64,000 nucleotides of DNA from Meridianimarinicoccus zhengii (GCF_003254465.1 NZ_QDFI01000001.1:62001-126000); one strand, 5' to 3'. Positions 9,100-17,597 are shown, counted from the first letter of the stretch. Numbers and translations are program-made. Notes: generated by a model not told the origin, from the letters alone.

Positions 9100-9855
9100 T
9101 CAGTCGATCCGGAACCCCTGCCCTAGGTAGACGCGGCGCACGTTCTCGTTGCGCACCACGTCCTCGGTCGTGCCGCTCATCAGCACCGTGCCGTCATGCA
9201 GGATATAGGCCCGGTCCACGATCTCCAGCGTCTCGCGCACGTTGTGATCGGTGATGAGCACCCCGATGCCCCGCGATTTCAGCGCCGTCACCAGCGCCCG
9301 GATGTCGCCCACCGCGATCGGATCGACCCCCGCGAAAGGTTCGTCCATCAGCACGTATCGGGGATTCGCCGCCAGGCAGCGCGCGATTTCCACCCTTCGC
9401 CGTTCGCCGCCCGACAGCGACAGCGCCCGCGCGCGGCGCAGGTGGCCGATTGAAAACTCCGCCAGCAACTCCTCCAGCCGTTCGCTGCGGGTCGTGCGGT
9501 CCTCCGTCGCGATCTCGAGGATGGCGAGGATGTTGTCCTCCACGCTCAGGCCGCGGAAGATGCTGACCTCCTGCGGCAGATAGCCGATCCCCAGCTTCGC
9601 ACGGCGGTACATGGGCAGCAGCGTCACGTCGCGCCCGTCCACCATCACCTGCCCCCCCTCAGGCGTGACCAGCCCCGCGATGCAGTAAAAGCACGTGGTC
9701 TTGCCCGATCCGTTCGGCCCCAGCAGCGCCACGACCTCCCCCCGGCGCAGTTCCAGCGATACGTCGCGGATCACCGGCCGCTTGCGGTAACTCTTGCGCA
9801 GGCCAATCACGCGCAGGCCCGCCGTTCCCTCGGTCATGGTCAGCGGGGCCGTCAT
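9100..9855 (-). CDS. lptB: LPS export ABC transporter ATP-binding protein
   Basis: The 251-residue ABC ATPase has Walker A GPNGSGKTT, signature LSGGERRR, Walker B VLMDEPFAGVDP and the switch histidine in LITDHNVRETL, all typical of LptB. With LptF and LptG (not in the window) it powers extraction of LPS from the inner membrane. The ATG at 9855 overlaps the lptA stop (ATGA). The reading frame is open further upstream inside lptA, but that is antiframe noise. It is the last gene of the kdsD-lptC-lptA-lptB operon. Confidence 0.96.
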   Translation of the reverse strand: MTAPLTMTEGTAGLRVIGLRKSYRKRPVIRDVSLELRRGEVVALLGPNGSGKTTCFYCIAGLVTPEGGQVMVDGRDVTLLPMYRRAKLGIGYLPQEVSIFRGLSVEDNILAILEIATEDRTTRSERLEELLAEFSIGHLRRARALSLSGGERRRVEIARCLAANPRYVLMDEPFAGVDPIAVGDIRALVTALKSRGIGVLITDHNVRETLEIVDRAYILHDGTVLMSGTTEDVVRNENVRRVYLGQGFRID

Positions 9856-10391
9856 TCCTGCGTCCGCTCGGGCTGCAGCACGGTGCGCACGCGGCCCTGC
9901 ACCTCGCCGATGCCGGTCTCCATGTCCACCACCAGCCGGTCGCCCGCCACGGTGTTGCCGCCCTGCGTCAGGATCACGTCGCCGGTCATCACGACCTCGT
10001 TGGTGCGCAGGGTATAGATCGCCTCGTTGCCCTCCGCGGCCTCCTCCGGTGTCACCAGCAGCACGTTGTCGCGCGCGGTGATCCGGTCGATATCCTCGCC
10101 CAGCGTGCCGTCGGGGTTGAGCATGTATTCCACCAGAACCCAGTCCGCCGTCAGCCGCATGTCGCCCTGCACCGCCACGACGTTGCCGGTGAACAGCGCC
10201 GTGCCCGCGTCGCGTTCCAGGTCCAGCCGTTCCGCCGTGACCTCGACCGGCGCATCGGGATCGTCGTTGCGAAATCCGCCCGTGGTCGCGCCGCCGGTCT
10301 GGGCCACGGCGCCGGCCGTCTGCGCCACGGCGACAACCGCTGCCAGCACCCAATTTCGCCCGCGCATCCGCGACCCCCTTCCAGACCCCAT
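9852..10391 (-). CDS. lptA: LPS transport periplasmic protein LptA
   Basis: The 179-residue protein has an N-terminal signal peptide (WVLAAVVAVAQTAGAVAQ) followed by the OstA/LptA beta-jellyroll. Recognisable strands include ERLDLERDAGTALFTGNVV and EVVMTGDVILTQGGNTVAGD. It forms the periplasmic bridge that carries LPS from LptC to LptD. The annotated ATG overlaps the lptC stop by four bases; an internal ATG eight codons later (MRGRNW) would give a more compact signal peptide. Its 3' end overlaps lptB. Confidence 0.93.
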   Translation of the reverse strand: MGSGRGSRMRGRNWVLAAVVAVAQTAGAVAQTGGATTGGFRNDDPDAPVEVTAERLDLERDAGTALFTGNVVAVQGDMRLTADWVLVEYMLNPDGTLGEDIDRITARDNVLLVTPEEAAEGNEAIYTLRTNEVVMTGDVILTQGGNTVAGDRLVVDMETGIGEVQGRVRTVLQPERTQE

Positions 10392-10990
10392 CAGGGGGTA
10401 TATAGCAGCCGGACGCCGCCGGTGAACACAATTCGGGTCTGCCGTTCCGCGCCGGGGGAGGTGAACACCTCCATCCGCCCGGCCTCCAGAAACCCCATCT
10501 CCGCATCGATCCGCACCGGCGCCAGGCTTTCCAGGTAGCTCCGGTCGTTGCGCATCCGCAGCGCCTCGGTCCGCAGCACCGCGCCCTCGGTCGTGACCGC
10601 GATCACGTCGCCGCGCAGGGTCGACAGCATCGCCGGATCGTCCAGTTCGCCCGCCCGGGCCGTGATATCGTACATCGCCCCGTCCGGCATGGTCAGCGTG
10701 GCGGCCACGTCCTCGCCCAGCGTGACCCGGTCGCGCGTGGGGTCGGGCACGAACCGCGCGGCGGTGATCGTCACCTCGCCGCCGTCATCCGTCACCGCCG
10801 CATGGCGCGGGCGGCCCAGCTGCTGGGTTTCCACCAGCGCGCCAATCTCCCCGGTGACGAAGCGCAGCGGCTCCCCCTCCGGCGTCTGCCGCGCCAGCAA
10901 CACCAGTAGCGCCAGCAGTCCAATCGCCACCAGCGGCAGCACCAGCTTGGCCGCCCGCACCGCGAGACTGTAGCGCCGCCCCTGGGGCAC
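10391..10990 (-). CDS. lptC: LPS export protein LptC
   Basis: The 199-residue protein has one N-terminal membrane anchor (LVLPLVAIGLLALLVLLA) and a periplasmic jellyroll of the LptC/YrbK family. It contacts the LptBFG complex and hands LPS to LptA. Sequence conservation in this family is low, so the call rests on size, topology and its position between kdsD and lptA, which is the conserved order. It begins 3 bases after the kdsD stop and overlaps lptA by one base. Confidence 0.9.
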   Translation of the reverse strand: MPQGRRYSLAVRAAKLVLPLVAIGLLALLVLLARQTPEGEPLRFVTGEIGALVETQQLGRPRHAAVTDDGGEVTITAARFVPDPTRDRVTLGEDVAATLTMPDGAMYDITARAGELDDPAMLSTLRGDVIAVTTEGAVLRTEALRMRNDRSYLESLAPVRIDAEMGFLEAGRMEVFTSPGAERQTRIVFTGGVRLLYTP

Positions 10991-10993
10991 CCG

Positions 10994-11959
10994 TCACACC
11001 ACGCCGGCGCGCAGGCAGTCGTGGATCGTGATGATCCCCGCGAGCGCCCCCGCATCGTCCACCGCGAACAGGCAGGTGATCTTGCGATCCTCCATGGCGC
11101 GCACGGCTTCCTGTGCCAGCGCGCCCGCTTGAATCGTCTTCGGCCCCGCCGTCATCACCTCGCCCGCGCGCTGCGCCAGCAACCCGTCCATGTTCCGCCG
11201 CAGGTCGCCATCGGTGATGATCCCCGCCAGCGCGCCACCGCCGTCCAGCACCCCGACCACGCCGAACCCCTTGCCGGTCATCGTCATCAGCGCCTCGGTC
11301 ATCGGCGTATCAATCCCGGCCAGCGGCACTTCGTCGCCGCTATGCATCAGGTCCGACACCTTCGCCAGTTGCGCGCCCAGCTTGCCGCCCGGATGGAACT
11401 GCCGGAAATCCTGCGGCGTGAACTGCCGATGCTCCATCAACGCCACCGCCAGCGCATCGCCAAGGGCCAGCGTCATGGTGGTCGATGTCGTGGGCACCAC
11501 GCCCGTCCCGCAGGCTTCCTCCGCCGGCGGCAGCACCAGCGCCACGTCCGACTGGCGCAACAGCGTGCTGCCCGGCTTGCGCGCCACCCCGATCAGCGGG
11601 ATGCCGAAGCGCCGCGTATGGGCGATCATGTCCGCCAGCTCCGGCGTCTCGCCGGAATTGGACAGCATCATCACCACGTCGCCGCGCGCCAGCATCCCCA
11701 GGTCGCCATGGCTCGCCTCGGCAGGGTGCACGAAATGCGCGGGCGTGCCGGTGGAGGCCAGCGTCGCCGCGATCTTGCGCGCGATATGCCCCGACTTGCC
11801 CATGCCCGACACGATCACCCGGCCCGACGCGCCCAGCAGCAGCGCCACGGCTTCCGCGAAACTGTCGTCGAGCGCGTGGGCCAGCCCCGTCAGCGCCGCC
11901 GCCTCGATGGCGATGACCCGCCGCCCGGCCGCCAGGAACGTCTCCCGGTCGCCGGTCAA
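10994..11959 (-). CDS. kdsD: Arabinose-5-phosphate isomerase (KdsD/KpsF)
   Basis: The protein has an N-terminal SIS sugar-isomerase domain (VSGMGKSGHIARKIAATL; HGDLGMLARGDVVMMLSNSGET) and two C-terminal CBS domains (from about residue 205). It converts ribulose-5-phosphate to arabinose-5-phosphate, the first step to KDO. The most likely start is a TTG at 11959 overlapping the rnd stop (TTGA), giving 321 residues, close to the E. coli enzyme. A GTG nine codons upstream is an alternative. The open frame continues much further upstream through rnd but is not coding there. Confidence 0.93.
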   Translation of the reverse strand: MTGDRETFLAAGRRVIAIEAAALTGLAHALDDSFAEAVALLLGASGRVIVSGMGKSGHIARKIAATLASTGTPAHFVHPAEASHGDLGMLARGDVVMMLSNSGETPELADMIAHTRRFGIPLIGVARKPGSTLLRQSDVALVLPPAEEACGTGVVPTTSTTMTLALGDALAVALMEHRQFTPQDFRQFHPGGKLGAQLAKVSDLMHSGDEVPLAGIDTPMTEALMTMTGKGFGVVGVLDGGGALAGIITDGDLRRNMDGLLAQRAGEVMTAGPKTIQAGALAQEAVRAMEDRKITCLFAVDDAGALAGIITIHDCLRAGVV

Positions 11960-12567
11960 TGGCTGAAGATGTCCATGTCCGGCCACCCCTCCAGATCCAG
12001 CCGCGCCCGCGTGGGCAGGAAATCGAAACAGGATTGCGCCAGCTTCATCCGCCCCTCGCGCTCCAGCCGCGCGTTCAGTTCCTTCCGCAACGCATGCAGG
12101 TAGAGCACGTCCGACGCCGCATACTCGATCTGCGCGGCGCTCAGGGTCGCCGCCCCCCAGTCGCTCGACTGCTGCTGCTTGGACAGGTCCACGCCCAGAA
12201 GTTCCTGCGTCAGGTTCTTCAGCCCGTGCCGGTCCGTATAGGTCCGGATCAGCTTGCTGGCGATCTTGGTGCAATACACGGGTGCCGCCAGCGCACCGAA
12301 CGCATGATACATCGCCGCGATGTCGAACCGCCCGAAGTGGAACAGCTTCAGCACGGACGGGTCGCGCAGCATCCGGCACAGGTTCGGCGCCTCCGTCTGC
12401 CCCTTGGCGATCTGCACCACATGGGCGTTCCCGTCGCCGCCCGACAACTGCACGACACACAGCCGGTCGCGGTGCGGGTTCAGCCCCATGGTCTCGCAAT
12501 CGATGGCCACGACGGGGCCAAGGTCCAGCCCGTCGGGCAGGTCGTTCTTGTGGAGGGTATTGGTCAC
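11956..12567 (-). CDS. rnd: Ribonuclease D-like 3'-5' exoribonuclease
   Basis: The 203-residue protein consists only of the DEDDy exonuclease domain: IDCETMGL (D and E), FHFGRFD (D) and YAASDVLYL (Y and D). It lacks the HRDC domains of full-length RNase D. This short form is common in Alphaproteobacteria and is expected to trim the 3' ends of structured RNAs. It heads the rnd-kdsD-lptCAB run and its stop overlaps the kdsD start. Confidence 0.9.
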   Translation of the reverse strand: MTNTLHKNDLPDGLDLGPVVAIDCETMGLNPHRDRLCVVQLSGGDGNAHVVQIAKGQTEAPNLCRMLRDPSVLKLFHFGRFDIAAMYHAFGALAAPVYCTKIASKLIRTYTDRHGLKNLTQELLGVDLSKQQQSSDWGAATLSAAQIEYAASDVLYLHALRKELNARLEREGRMKLAQSCFDFLPTRARLDLEGWPDMDIFSH

Positions 12568-12908
12568 GCGCGCGTCCGTGCTTGGAGGTTTGCGCCTCGG
12601 TAGTCCCTTCGCGGGCGGGAGTCAAAAGGGCGCGCGCGGGCGCAGGCGCCGGGCAAAGCAGGCGCACGGCAGGTCTGCGAAGCGGCCCGCGCGGGCCTTC
12701 GCGGCCGTGGCCCGCGTCATGCATCACCCGCAGACGGCTTCGCCCTGCACGCCGAACGGGGGGAAACGCGGCACGGGGCCGGATCATCCTCGGTACGGCC
12801 TGCCCGGGCATCACGCGCGTGTTACCGCGTGCAAGCATATTGTCAGCCAACATGCGGGCTGTCGGATGCTAGACCTCGCCCTAACCGACCCGAACACACA
12901 GGACATCC
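12568..12908. other. Gene-free gap between rnd and the yceI-like gene
   Basis: These 341 bases separate two divergent genes and should hold promoters for both. No coding frame with family similarity, RNA gene or strong palindrome is visible. The yceI-like start is preceded by an AGGA ribosome-binding site. Confidence 0.6.
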
Positions 12909-13478
12909 ATGAAACAGTTTTTCCTCGTCGCCGCCGCCACCGGACTTGCCGCCAGCGCGGCCGTCGCAGAGCCGCAACCCTACACGATCGACCCCGCGCA
13001 CAGCGAACTTGTCGCGTCGTGGTCCCATATCGGCTTCTCGACGACGCGCGGTGTCATCTTCGACATCCAGGGCGATTTGATGTTCGACGAAGAGAACCCG
13101 GCGAACTCGTCCGTGGCGATCCAGATCCCAACCTCGGCGATCATCGTGACGCCTGAATTCACCCAGCATCTGCTGGAATCCGGCGATTTCTTTCAGAATG
13201 CCGCCGACAGCATGATCACCTTCACGTCCACCAGCATCGCGGTGACGGGCGAAAACACGGCGGACATCACGGGCGATCTGACCCTGAACGGCGTCACCAA
13301 CGAAGTCACGCTGTCCACCACCATGATCAAGAACGCTGCCGGACCGCAGGGCAAGCCCATCGCCGGGTTCGAGGCGACCACGACGCTCGACCGGACCAAC
13401 TTCAATCTGGGCGCCTTCACCCCGTTCATCCCGGCCGAGGTCGAGGTGGTGATTTCGCTCGAGGCATCTCCGGCCTGA
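12909..13478 (+). CDS. YceI-family periplasmic protein
   Basis: The 189-residue protein has a signal peptide (KQFFLVAAATGLAASAAVAE) followed by the YceI lipocalin-like barrel: YTIDPAHSELVASWSHIGFS, then GDLTLNGVTNEVTL and the FNLGAFTPFIPAEVEV end. Relatives bind polyisoprenoids in a long hydrophobic cavity, and some are induced by stress or alkaline pH. The gene is monocistronic, with two GC-rich hairpins directly after its stop. The native ligand cannot be told from sequence. Confidence 0.9.
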   Translation: MKQFFLVAAATGLAASAAVAEPQPYTIDPAHSELVASWSHIGFSTTRGVIFDIQGDLMFDEENPANSSVAIQIPTSAIIVTPEFTQHLLESGDFFQNAADSMITFTSTSIAVTGENTADITGDLTLNGVTNEVTLSTTMIKNAAGPQGKPIAGFEATTTLDRTNFNLGAFTPFIPAEVEVVISLEASPA

Positions 13479-13485
13479 ACCGAAC

Positions 13486-13545
13486 GGGCGCGCCGTGCGC
13501 CCATGCGGCCCCAACTGACGGCGCGGCGGCAGCACCCGCCGCGCC
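13486..13545 (+). terminator. Two consecutive GC hairpins after the yceI-like gene
   Basis: The first hairpin pairs GGGCGC (13486-13491) with GCGCCC (13497-13502). The second pairs GGCGCGGCGG (13520-13529) with CCGCCGCGCC (13536-13545), a perfect 10-bp stem with a 6-base loop. No T-tract follows, so termination is plausible but not certain. Confidence 0.45.
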
Positions 13546-13608
13546 ACTGACTGGACACGACGACACCCCGCGCGCAAGCTCGCTCCACCCCAACCCCGGA
13601 GCGCGCCC

Positions 13609-13974
13609 ATGCAGTTTCACCACCTTTCCGCCGCCCCGTCCGGCGACAGCGTCTGGTCCGACCGGACCGTCACGCTCACCGAGCGCTCCTTCGCACCGCC
13701 CGCACAGGCCATCGAGGTCTCCGACCCCGAGCCCGCCACCCGCGTGATGTTCCTGCGCCTGCGCGCCGGGTGGGACGAACCGGTCCACCCCTCGCCCATC
13801 CGGCAGAAGCTCGTGGTGCTTGCGGGCACCGTCCGCGTCACCGCCAGCGACGGCGCCGCCCGCGATCTCGGCCCCGGTGCCGTCTGGCACATGGAGGACA
13901 AGACCGGCCGCGGCCATCACACCCGCGTCATCGGCGACAGCGATTTCGAAGCCCTCGTCGTCCAGCTCGAATGA
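13609..13974 (+). CDS. Cupin-domain protein
   Basis: The 121-residue protein reads as a single small cupin barrel. An early segment VHPSPIRQKLVVLAGTVRVTA matches cupin motif 1 spacing, and GPGAVWHMEDKTGRGHHTRV matches motif 2. The metal-binding histidines are only partly conserved. Function is not assignable; small cupins of this type bind sugars or small acids or act as sensors. It is preceded by a short promoter-sized gap and followed by the 11-bp repeat arrays. Confidence 0.7.
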   Translation: MQFHHLSAAPSGDSVWSDRTVTLTERSFAPPAQAIEVSDPEPATRVMFLRLRAGWDEPVHPSPIRQKLVVLAGTVRVTASDGAARDLGPGAVWHMEDKTGRGHHTRVIGDSDFEALVVQLE

Positions 13975-13990
13975 CCGCCGCCTCCGTGCC

Positions 13991-14034
13991 GAGTCATATG
14001 GGAGTCATATGAAAGTCATACGCGACTCATACGC
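13991..14034 (+). repeat. Four-unit 11-bp tandem array, GAGTCATACGC type (copy 1)
   Basis: Units are GAGTCATATGG, GAGTCATATGA, AAGTCATACGC and GACTCATACGC, with TCATA recurring at exactly 11-base steps. The array lies between the end of the cupin gene and the ABC1-kinase gene and reads in the same direction as both. A homologous array lies on the minus strand at 29,120-29,163. An 11-bp period is not a multiple of three, so it is not a peptide repeat. It matches about one helical turn, as for a protein bound cooperatively to one face of the DNA. Confidence 0.85.
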
Positions 14035-14104
14035 GCCCCGCCGATCCTTTGCCCCGAAATATCCCCGCCGACGGCATGAAAGTCTTCGCCGCCGCCGCAC
14101 CCGC

Positions 14105-14148
14105 GTACCGACAAGACTCCTACAAAACTCCGACAGGATTCCGACACG
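14105..14148 (+). repeat. Diverged 11-bp tandem array, ACTCCGACAGG type
   Basis: Four units of exactly 11 bases: GTACCGACAAG, ACTCCTACAAA, ACTCCGACAGG and ATTCCGACACG. The core CCGAC/CCTAC recurs at 14107, 14118, 14129 and 14140 in register. The unit resembles the GACTCATACGC unit of the nearby array (shared ACTC and AC positions), but the two arrays are not in phase with each other. It ends about 65 bases before the ABC1-kinase start. Confidence 0.6.
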
Positions 14149-14214
14149 CCGATTGCCCTCCCGGCAGCCCGGCTTATCTCCGGTCAAACCGCCGGAGCAG
14201 CTTCAGAGAACCCC

Positions 14215-15537
14215 ATGACCGACCGCATCCCCGACCCCCGTGGCCTCGCCGTCCCCAGCGGCCGCTTCAGCCGCCTTGCCCGTCTTGGCGGCATGGCGGG
14301 CGGCGTCGCGGGCAACGTCGCCTACCACGGTGCGCGGGCCGCCATGGCGGGCCAACGCCCTGAATTCAGGGATCTTCTTCTTACGCCCGGCAACGCCAAG
14401 CGCATCGCGGACGAACTTGCCCGGATGCGCGGGGCGGCGATGAAGATGGGCCAACTTCTGTCCATGGAGTCCGGCGAAATCCTGCCGCCGGAACTGGCCG
14501 ACATTCTCGCCCGCCTGCGGCAGGACGCCGATTTCATGCCGCCGAAACAACTGCGGAGCGTCCTCGACGCCGCCTGGGGCCCCGGCTTCCAGTCCCGCTT
14601 CGCCAGCTTCAACGTCCGCCCCATCGCCGCCGCCTCCATCGGCCAGGTCCACCGCGCGCGCCTGCCCGACGGCACGGATCTGGCGATCAAGGTCCAGTAT
14701 CCCGGCGTCCGCCGCAGCATCGACAGCGACGTGGACAATGTCGGCGCCCTGATCCGCATGACCGGCCTGCTGCCCCAAGGGCTTGATATCGCGCCCTTCC
14801 TGGCCGAGGCGAAACGCCAGCTGCACGAGGAAGCGGACTACCGCCGCGAGGCGCGTTACCTCGCCCGCTTCGGCGACCTGCTCACCGACGATCCCGACTT
14901 CGCCCTGCCGGTGGTGCACGACCCGCTGACCACCGACAGCGTGCTGGCCATGACCTACCTGCCCGGTCAGCCCGTGGAATCCCTGACGGACGCCCCGCAG
15001 GAGGTGCGCAATCGGGTCACCGCGCTTCTCATCCGCCTCGTCCTGCGCGAATTGTTCGACTTCGGCGTGATGCAGACCGACCCGAACTTCGCCAACTACC
15101 GCCACGACCCCGAAACCGGGCGCATTGTCCTGCTGGATTTCGGTGCCGCGCGCGACATCGACCCGGCCACCGCCGACCGTCTGCGCGCGATCCTGCGGGC
15201 CGGTCTGTCGGGGGAAAACGCGTGCATCGACAGAGCCTTGCGCGATGCCGGGTTCATCGACGACCGCACTGCTCCACACCATGCCGACCTGCTGCGCACC
15301 ATGGCCCACTCGGCGCTGGAACCGCTACGCGCGGGGGGCCTGTTCGATTTCGCCGACCCGACTTTCGTGCAGCGGATGCGCCGCATGGGCCAGGCGCTGG
15401 GGGAGGATCGGAGCTTCGCCACGATCCCCCCGATGGACGTGCTGTTCATCCAGCGCAAGGTGGCGGGGATGTATCTGCTGGGTGCCCGCCTGCGCGCCCG
15501 CGTGCCGGTGGCGGACCTGTTCGCACCGTACCTGTAG
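14215..15537 (+). CDS. ABC1/UbiB-family atypical kinase
   Basis: The 440-residue protein has the ABC1 (ADCK/UbiB) signatures. KMGQLLSME is the KxGQ motif of the N-terminal extension, and it is followed by an Ala-rich loop replacing the usual P-loop (AAASIGQVHRA), the lysine in AIKVQYPG, the QTDPNFANY catalytic region and LLDFGAARDI (the DFG equivalent). Family members support ubiquinone biosynthesis through ATPase activity. This one has no C-terminal UbiB membrane helices and could serve another lipid-linked role. The next gene downstream starts about 70 bases after its stop on the same strand. Confidence 0.88.
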   Translation: MTDRIPDPRGLAVPSGRFSRLARLGGMAGGVAGNVAYHGARAAMAGQRPEFRDLLLTPGNAKRIADELARMRGAAMKMGQLLSMESGEILPPELADILARLRQDADFMPPKQLRSVLDAAWGPGFQSRFASFNVRPIAAASIGQVHRARLPDGTDLAIKVQYPGVRRSIDSDVDNVGALIRMTGLLPQGLDIAPFLAEAKRQLHEEADYRREARYLARFGDLLTDDPDFALPVVHDPLTTDSVLAMTYLPGQPVESLTDAPQEVRNRVTALLIRLVLRELFDFGVMQTDPNFANYRHDPETGRIVLLDFGAARDIDPATADRLRAILRAGLSGENACIDRALRDAGFIDDRTAPHHADLLRTMAHSALEPLRAGGLFDFADPTFVQRMRRMGQALGEDRSFATIPPMDVLFIQRKVAGMYLLGARLRARVPVADLFAPYL

Positions 15538-15609
15538 ACCCTTGGCGGGTATTCTTTTCCCGGCTTTACCGGTGCCCCTTTCGCGTCTACCTTGGAGGTC
15601 GCATTAACC

Positions 15610-15993
15610 ATGATGGCGGAGACTGTCATGTATCTGAAGGTGACGCTCGCCGGCCCCGACAATGTCGATCAACTGTCCCGCCGCGTGGTGGACGACATCT
15701 TGACGCTGCCCGATATAGAGGATGCCGAGTTGGTGCGCCTGCCGGCGGCGCCGGGCGAGAAGGGGCTGATCGAACAGATCGGCACCATCGGGGTCAGCAT
15801 CCTCAGCGCGGGCGGCGGCGAAATCCTTCTCGACTACCTCAAGACCACGTTGTCCCAGATGGCCGCCGGGCCGTCCGAAAAGACGATCATCGTCGAACTC
15901 GACGGCAAGCGCGCCGAGTTGCGCGGCACCATGAGCGACGCGGAGTTCGCTGCCACGACCGACCGCATCCTGTCGATGATGAAGGGTGGCTGA
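15610..15993 (+). CDS. Small EACC1-like protein partnered with a caspase-like protease
   Basis: A protein of about 127 residues with N-terminal strands (LKVTLAGP; DAELVRLPAAPGEKG), a central hydrophobic helix pair (GVSILSAGGGEILLDYLKTTL), then IIVELDGKRAELRG and a final helix. This layout, including the PGEKG turn and the wLK-type helix before a valine-rich strand, matches effector-associated constant component 1 (EACC1). That family is known mainly from genes next to caspase or trypsin effectors in bacterial conflict systems. The call is from pattern memory without a search. A GGAGG at 15594 favours the ATG at 15610; 15628 (MYLKVT) has its own GGAG and is a good alternative. It ends 2 bases before the caspase start. 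Confidence 0.6.
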   Translation: MMAETVMYLKVTLAGPDNVDQLSRRVVDDILTLPDIEDAELVRLPAAPGEKGLIEQIGTIGVSILSAGGGEILLDYLKTTLSQMAAGPSEKTIIVELDGKRAELRGTMSDAEFAATTDRILSMMKGG

Positions 15994-15995
15994 TC

Positions 15996-17597
15996 ATGGC
16001 CCGCCACGGTCTGCTCATCGGCGTTCAGGACTACGGCGGTGGCGGGGACATGACCCCGCTATCCTGTCCCCGCGCCGATGTGGACCTGATGGCGCAGGTC
16101 CTGCGCGACCCCGATTGCACCGAGGACGTGTACAACGTCATGCCCGTGCTCGACCCGACCTACAGCGATGTGACCCGCGAACTTGCCGCGTTCCTCGACG
16201 TGGTCAAACGCAACGACACGGTGCTGATCTATTTCTCGGGTCACGGGATGCGGGACGATGACGGCAACCTCTACCTGTGCATGAAGGATTCCAAGGGCGA
16301 CAGGCTCGACCTGACGGCACTGTCCTTCGACAGGCTGGCGCGGAACCTTCAGGCCATGAACCTGCGGCGCGTCCTCATCATCCTTGACTGCTGCTACAGC
16401 GGCGCGGCGGGGCTGAAGGACAGCGTGCGCAGCAAGCTTTTCGAGCCCGAGAGGGTGAATCCGGACGGAACGGGCATGTTCGTGCTGTCCTCCGCCGGTC
16501 AGGCCGAAACTTCCAAGGAGGGCGGCTGCCACAGCATATTCACCGAGGTGCTGGTCGAAGGCATGCGGTCCGGGGCCGCGGACAATGACGATGATGGGCG
16601 GATATCGGTCGCCGAGATCGCCGAATACGTCGCCCACGAGGTTCCGAAGCGCGCCGACCGGCAGCGTCCGCAGATCAGCACCAAGGCCGCGTCGGGCACC
16701 TTCGTCGTCGCAGTAAACGCCGCCCGCAAACGCGCCGCCGCGCAGGCCGAAACCGCGAAGGCCGCGGCGGACTGGATGGCGGCGGGCCGCGCGCGCCTGC
16801 TGGATGCACGGCGCGACAACGACGTGACGCTTGAATTCCTGCACTCGGTCGAAAGCTGGATCGAGGCCTGCGACGCGCCCGACACGGACGATCCGAAGCT
16901 GCTGGCGCTGCGTGACTACGGGGACCGGTCCATCGGGCTGATGGAATTCGCCAAGCGGTGGCGCGCGGAGGTGGCGAAGCCTGCGCCCGTGGAACCAACC
17001 GCCACCGTGCCGGCGCCCATGCCCGAACCGATACCGACCGCACCCGGTGCCGAAGCGCAGGCTCCGGAACCGGAGGCGATGGCCGCGAAGGCCCCCGATG
17101 CCGCCTTGGGCGAACCGAATACACCGTCAGTGCCAGAATCGGACGGCACTTGGGGCGATTTTCTTCTCGGCCTGTTGATCCTGCTGGTTCCGGTCCTTGT
17201 CGTGGGCGCAGTGGGATACTTCTGGACCAGCTTCCTGCTGCACGGCACGACTGTCTGGACCCATGCACCCAGTTCACTGGTTCCGCCGCCGCCCTATCTC
17301 GATCCCGACCTGCCACCGGCGACCGTGGCGGACCATTGGCTCGGCAAGCTGTTCTTCGTGGGACTGATGGGTTTCATCTTCTTCATCCCGGTGACGCTTG
17401 TCGTGACGTTCGTCGTGCGGCTTGTGCTGGACGATCTCGGGTTCATCGCCACGGCCGTGCTCGTGTCGATCGTGCTACTTCTGGGCGGGCTGGCCCATGT
17501 CTACATCGCAGCCCCTGTCCCGTGGTCAGAGCGCTTCGACGCCGTCTACCTGTTTCTTTACAACGACTTCACGGGCCCTGTGCCCGCCGAGGAATAA
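15996..17597 (+). CDS. Membrane-anchored caspase-like protease (peptidase C14 family)
   Basis: The 533-residue protein begins with a caspase-like domain (about residues 1-255): GLLIGVQDY, the catalytic His83 in YFSGHG, and [10 protein letters not shown] with Cys133 in the position of the metacaspase DSCHSG cysteine. A helical, Ala-rich segment follows, then a Pro/Ala/Glu-rich linker (about 330-380). The C-terminal third has three to four hydrophobic helices ([56 protein letters not shown]) and a short tail. The protease would sit on one side of the inner membrane. It is paired with the EACC1-like gene 2 bases upstream. Its last 40 bases overlap the end of convergent rlmN. Confidence 0.85.
   Translation: MARHGLLIGVQDYGGGGDMTPLSCPRADVDLMAQVLRDPDCTEDVYNVMPVLDPTYSDVTRELAAFLDVVKRNDTVLIYFSGHGMRDDDGNLYLCMKDSKGDRLDLTALSFDRLARNLQAMNLRRVLIILDCCYSGAAGLKDSVRSKLFEPERVNPDGTGMFVLSSAGQAETSKEGGCHSIFTEVLVEGMRSGAADNDDDGRISVAEIAEYVAHEVPKRADRQRPQISTKAASGTFVVAVNAARKRAAAQAETAKAAADWMAAGRARLLDARRDNDVTLEFLHSVESWIEACDAPDTDDPKLLALRDYGDRSIGLMEFAKRWRAEVAKPAPVEPTATVPAPMPEPIPTAPGAEAQAPEPEAMAAKAPDAALGEPNTPSVPESDGTWGDFLLGLLILLVPVLVVGAVGYFWTSFLLHGTTVWTHAPSSLVPPPPYLDPDLPPATVADHWLGKLFFVGLMGFIFFIPVTLVVTFVVRLVLDDLGFIATAVLVSIVLLLGGLAHVYIAAPVPWSERFDAVYLFLYNDFTGPVPAEE

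Noticed and set aside
13991-14148. CRISPR array
   Set aside because: Units are 11 bp in direct contact with no unique spacers, and no cas gene is present.
14215-15537. ABC1/UbiB kinase as a third component of the caspase module
   Set aside because: It lies upstream on the same strand, but the family is a conserved chromosomal one and no known caspase system uses it. Co-occurrence in relatives would be needed to include it.
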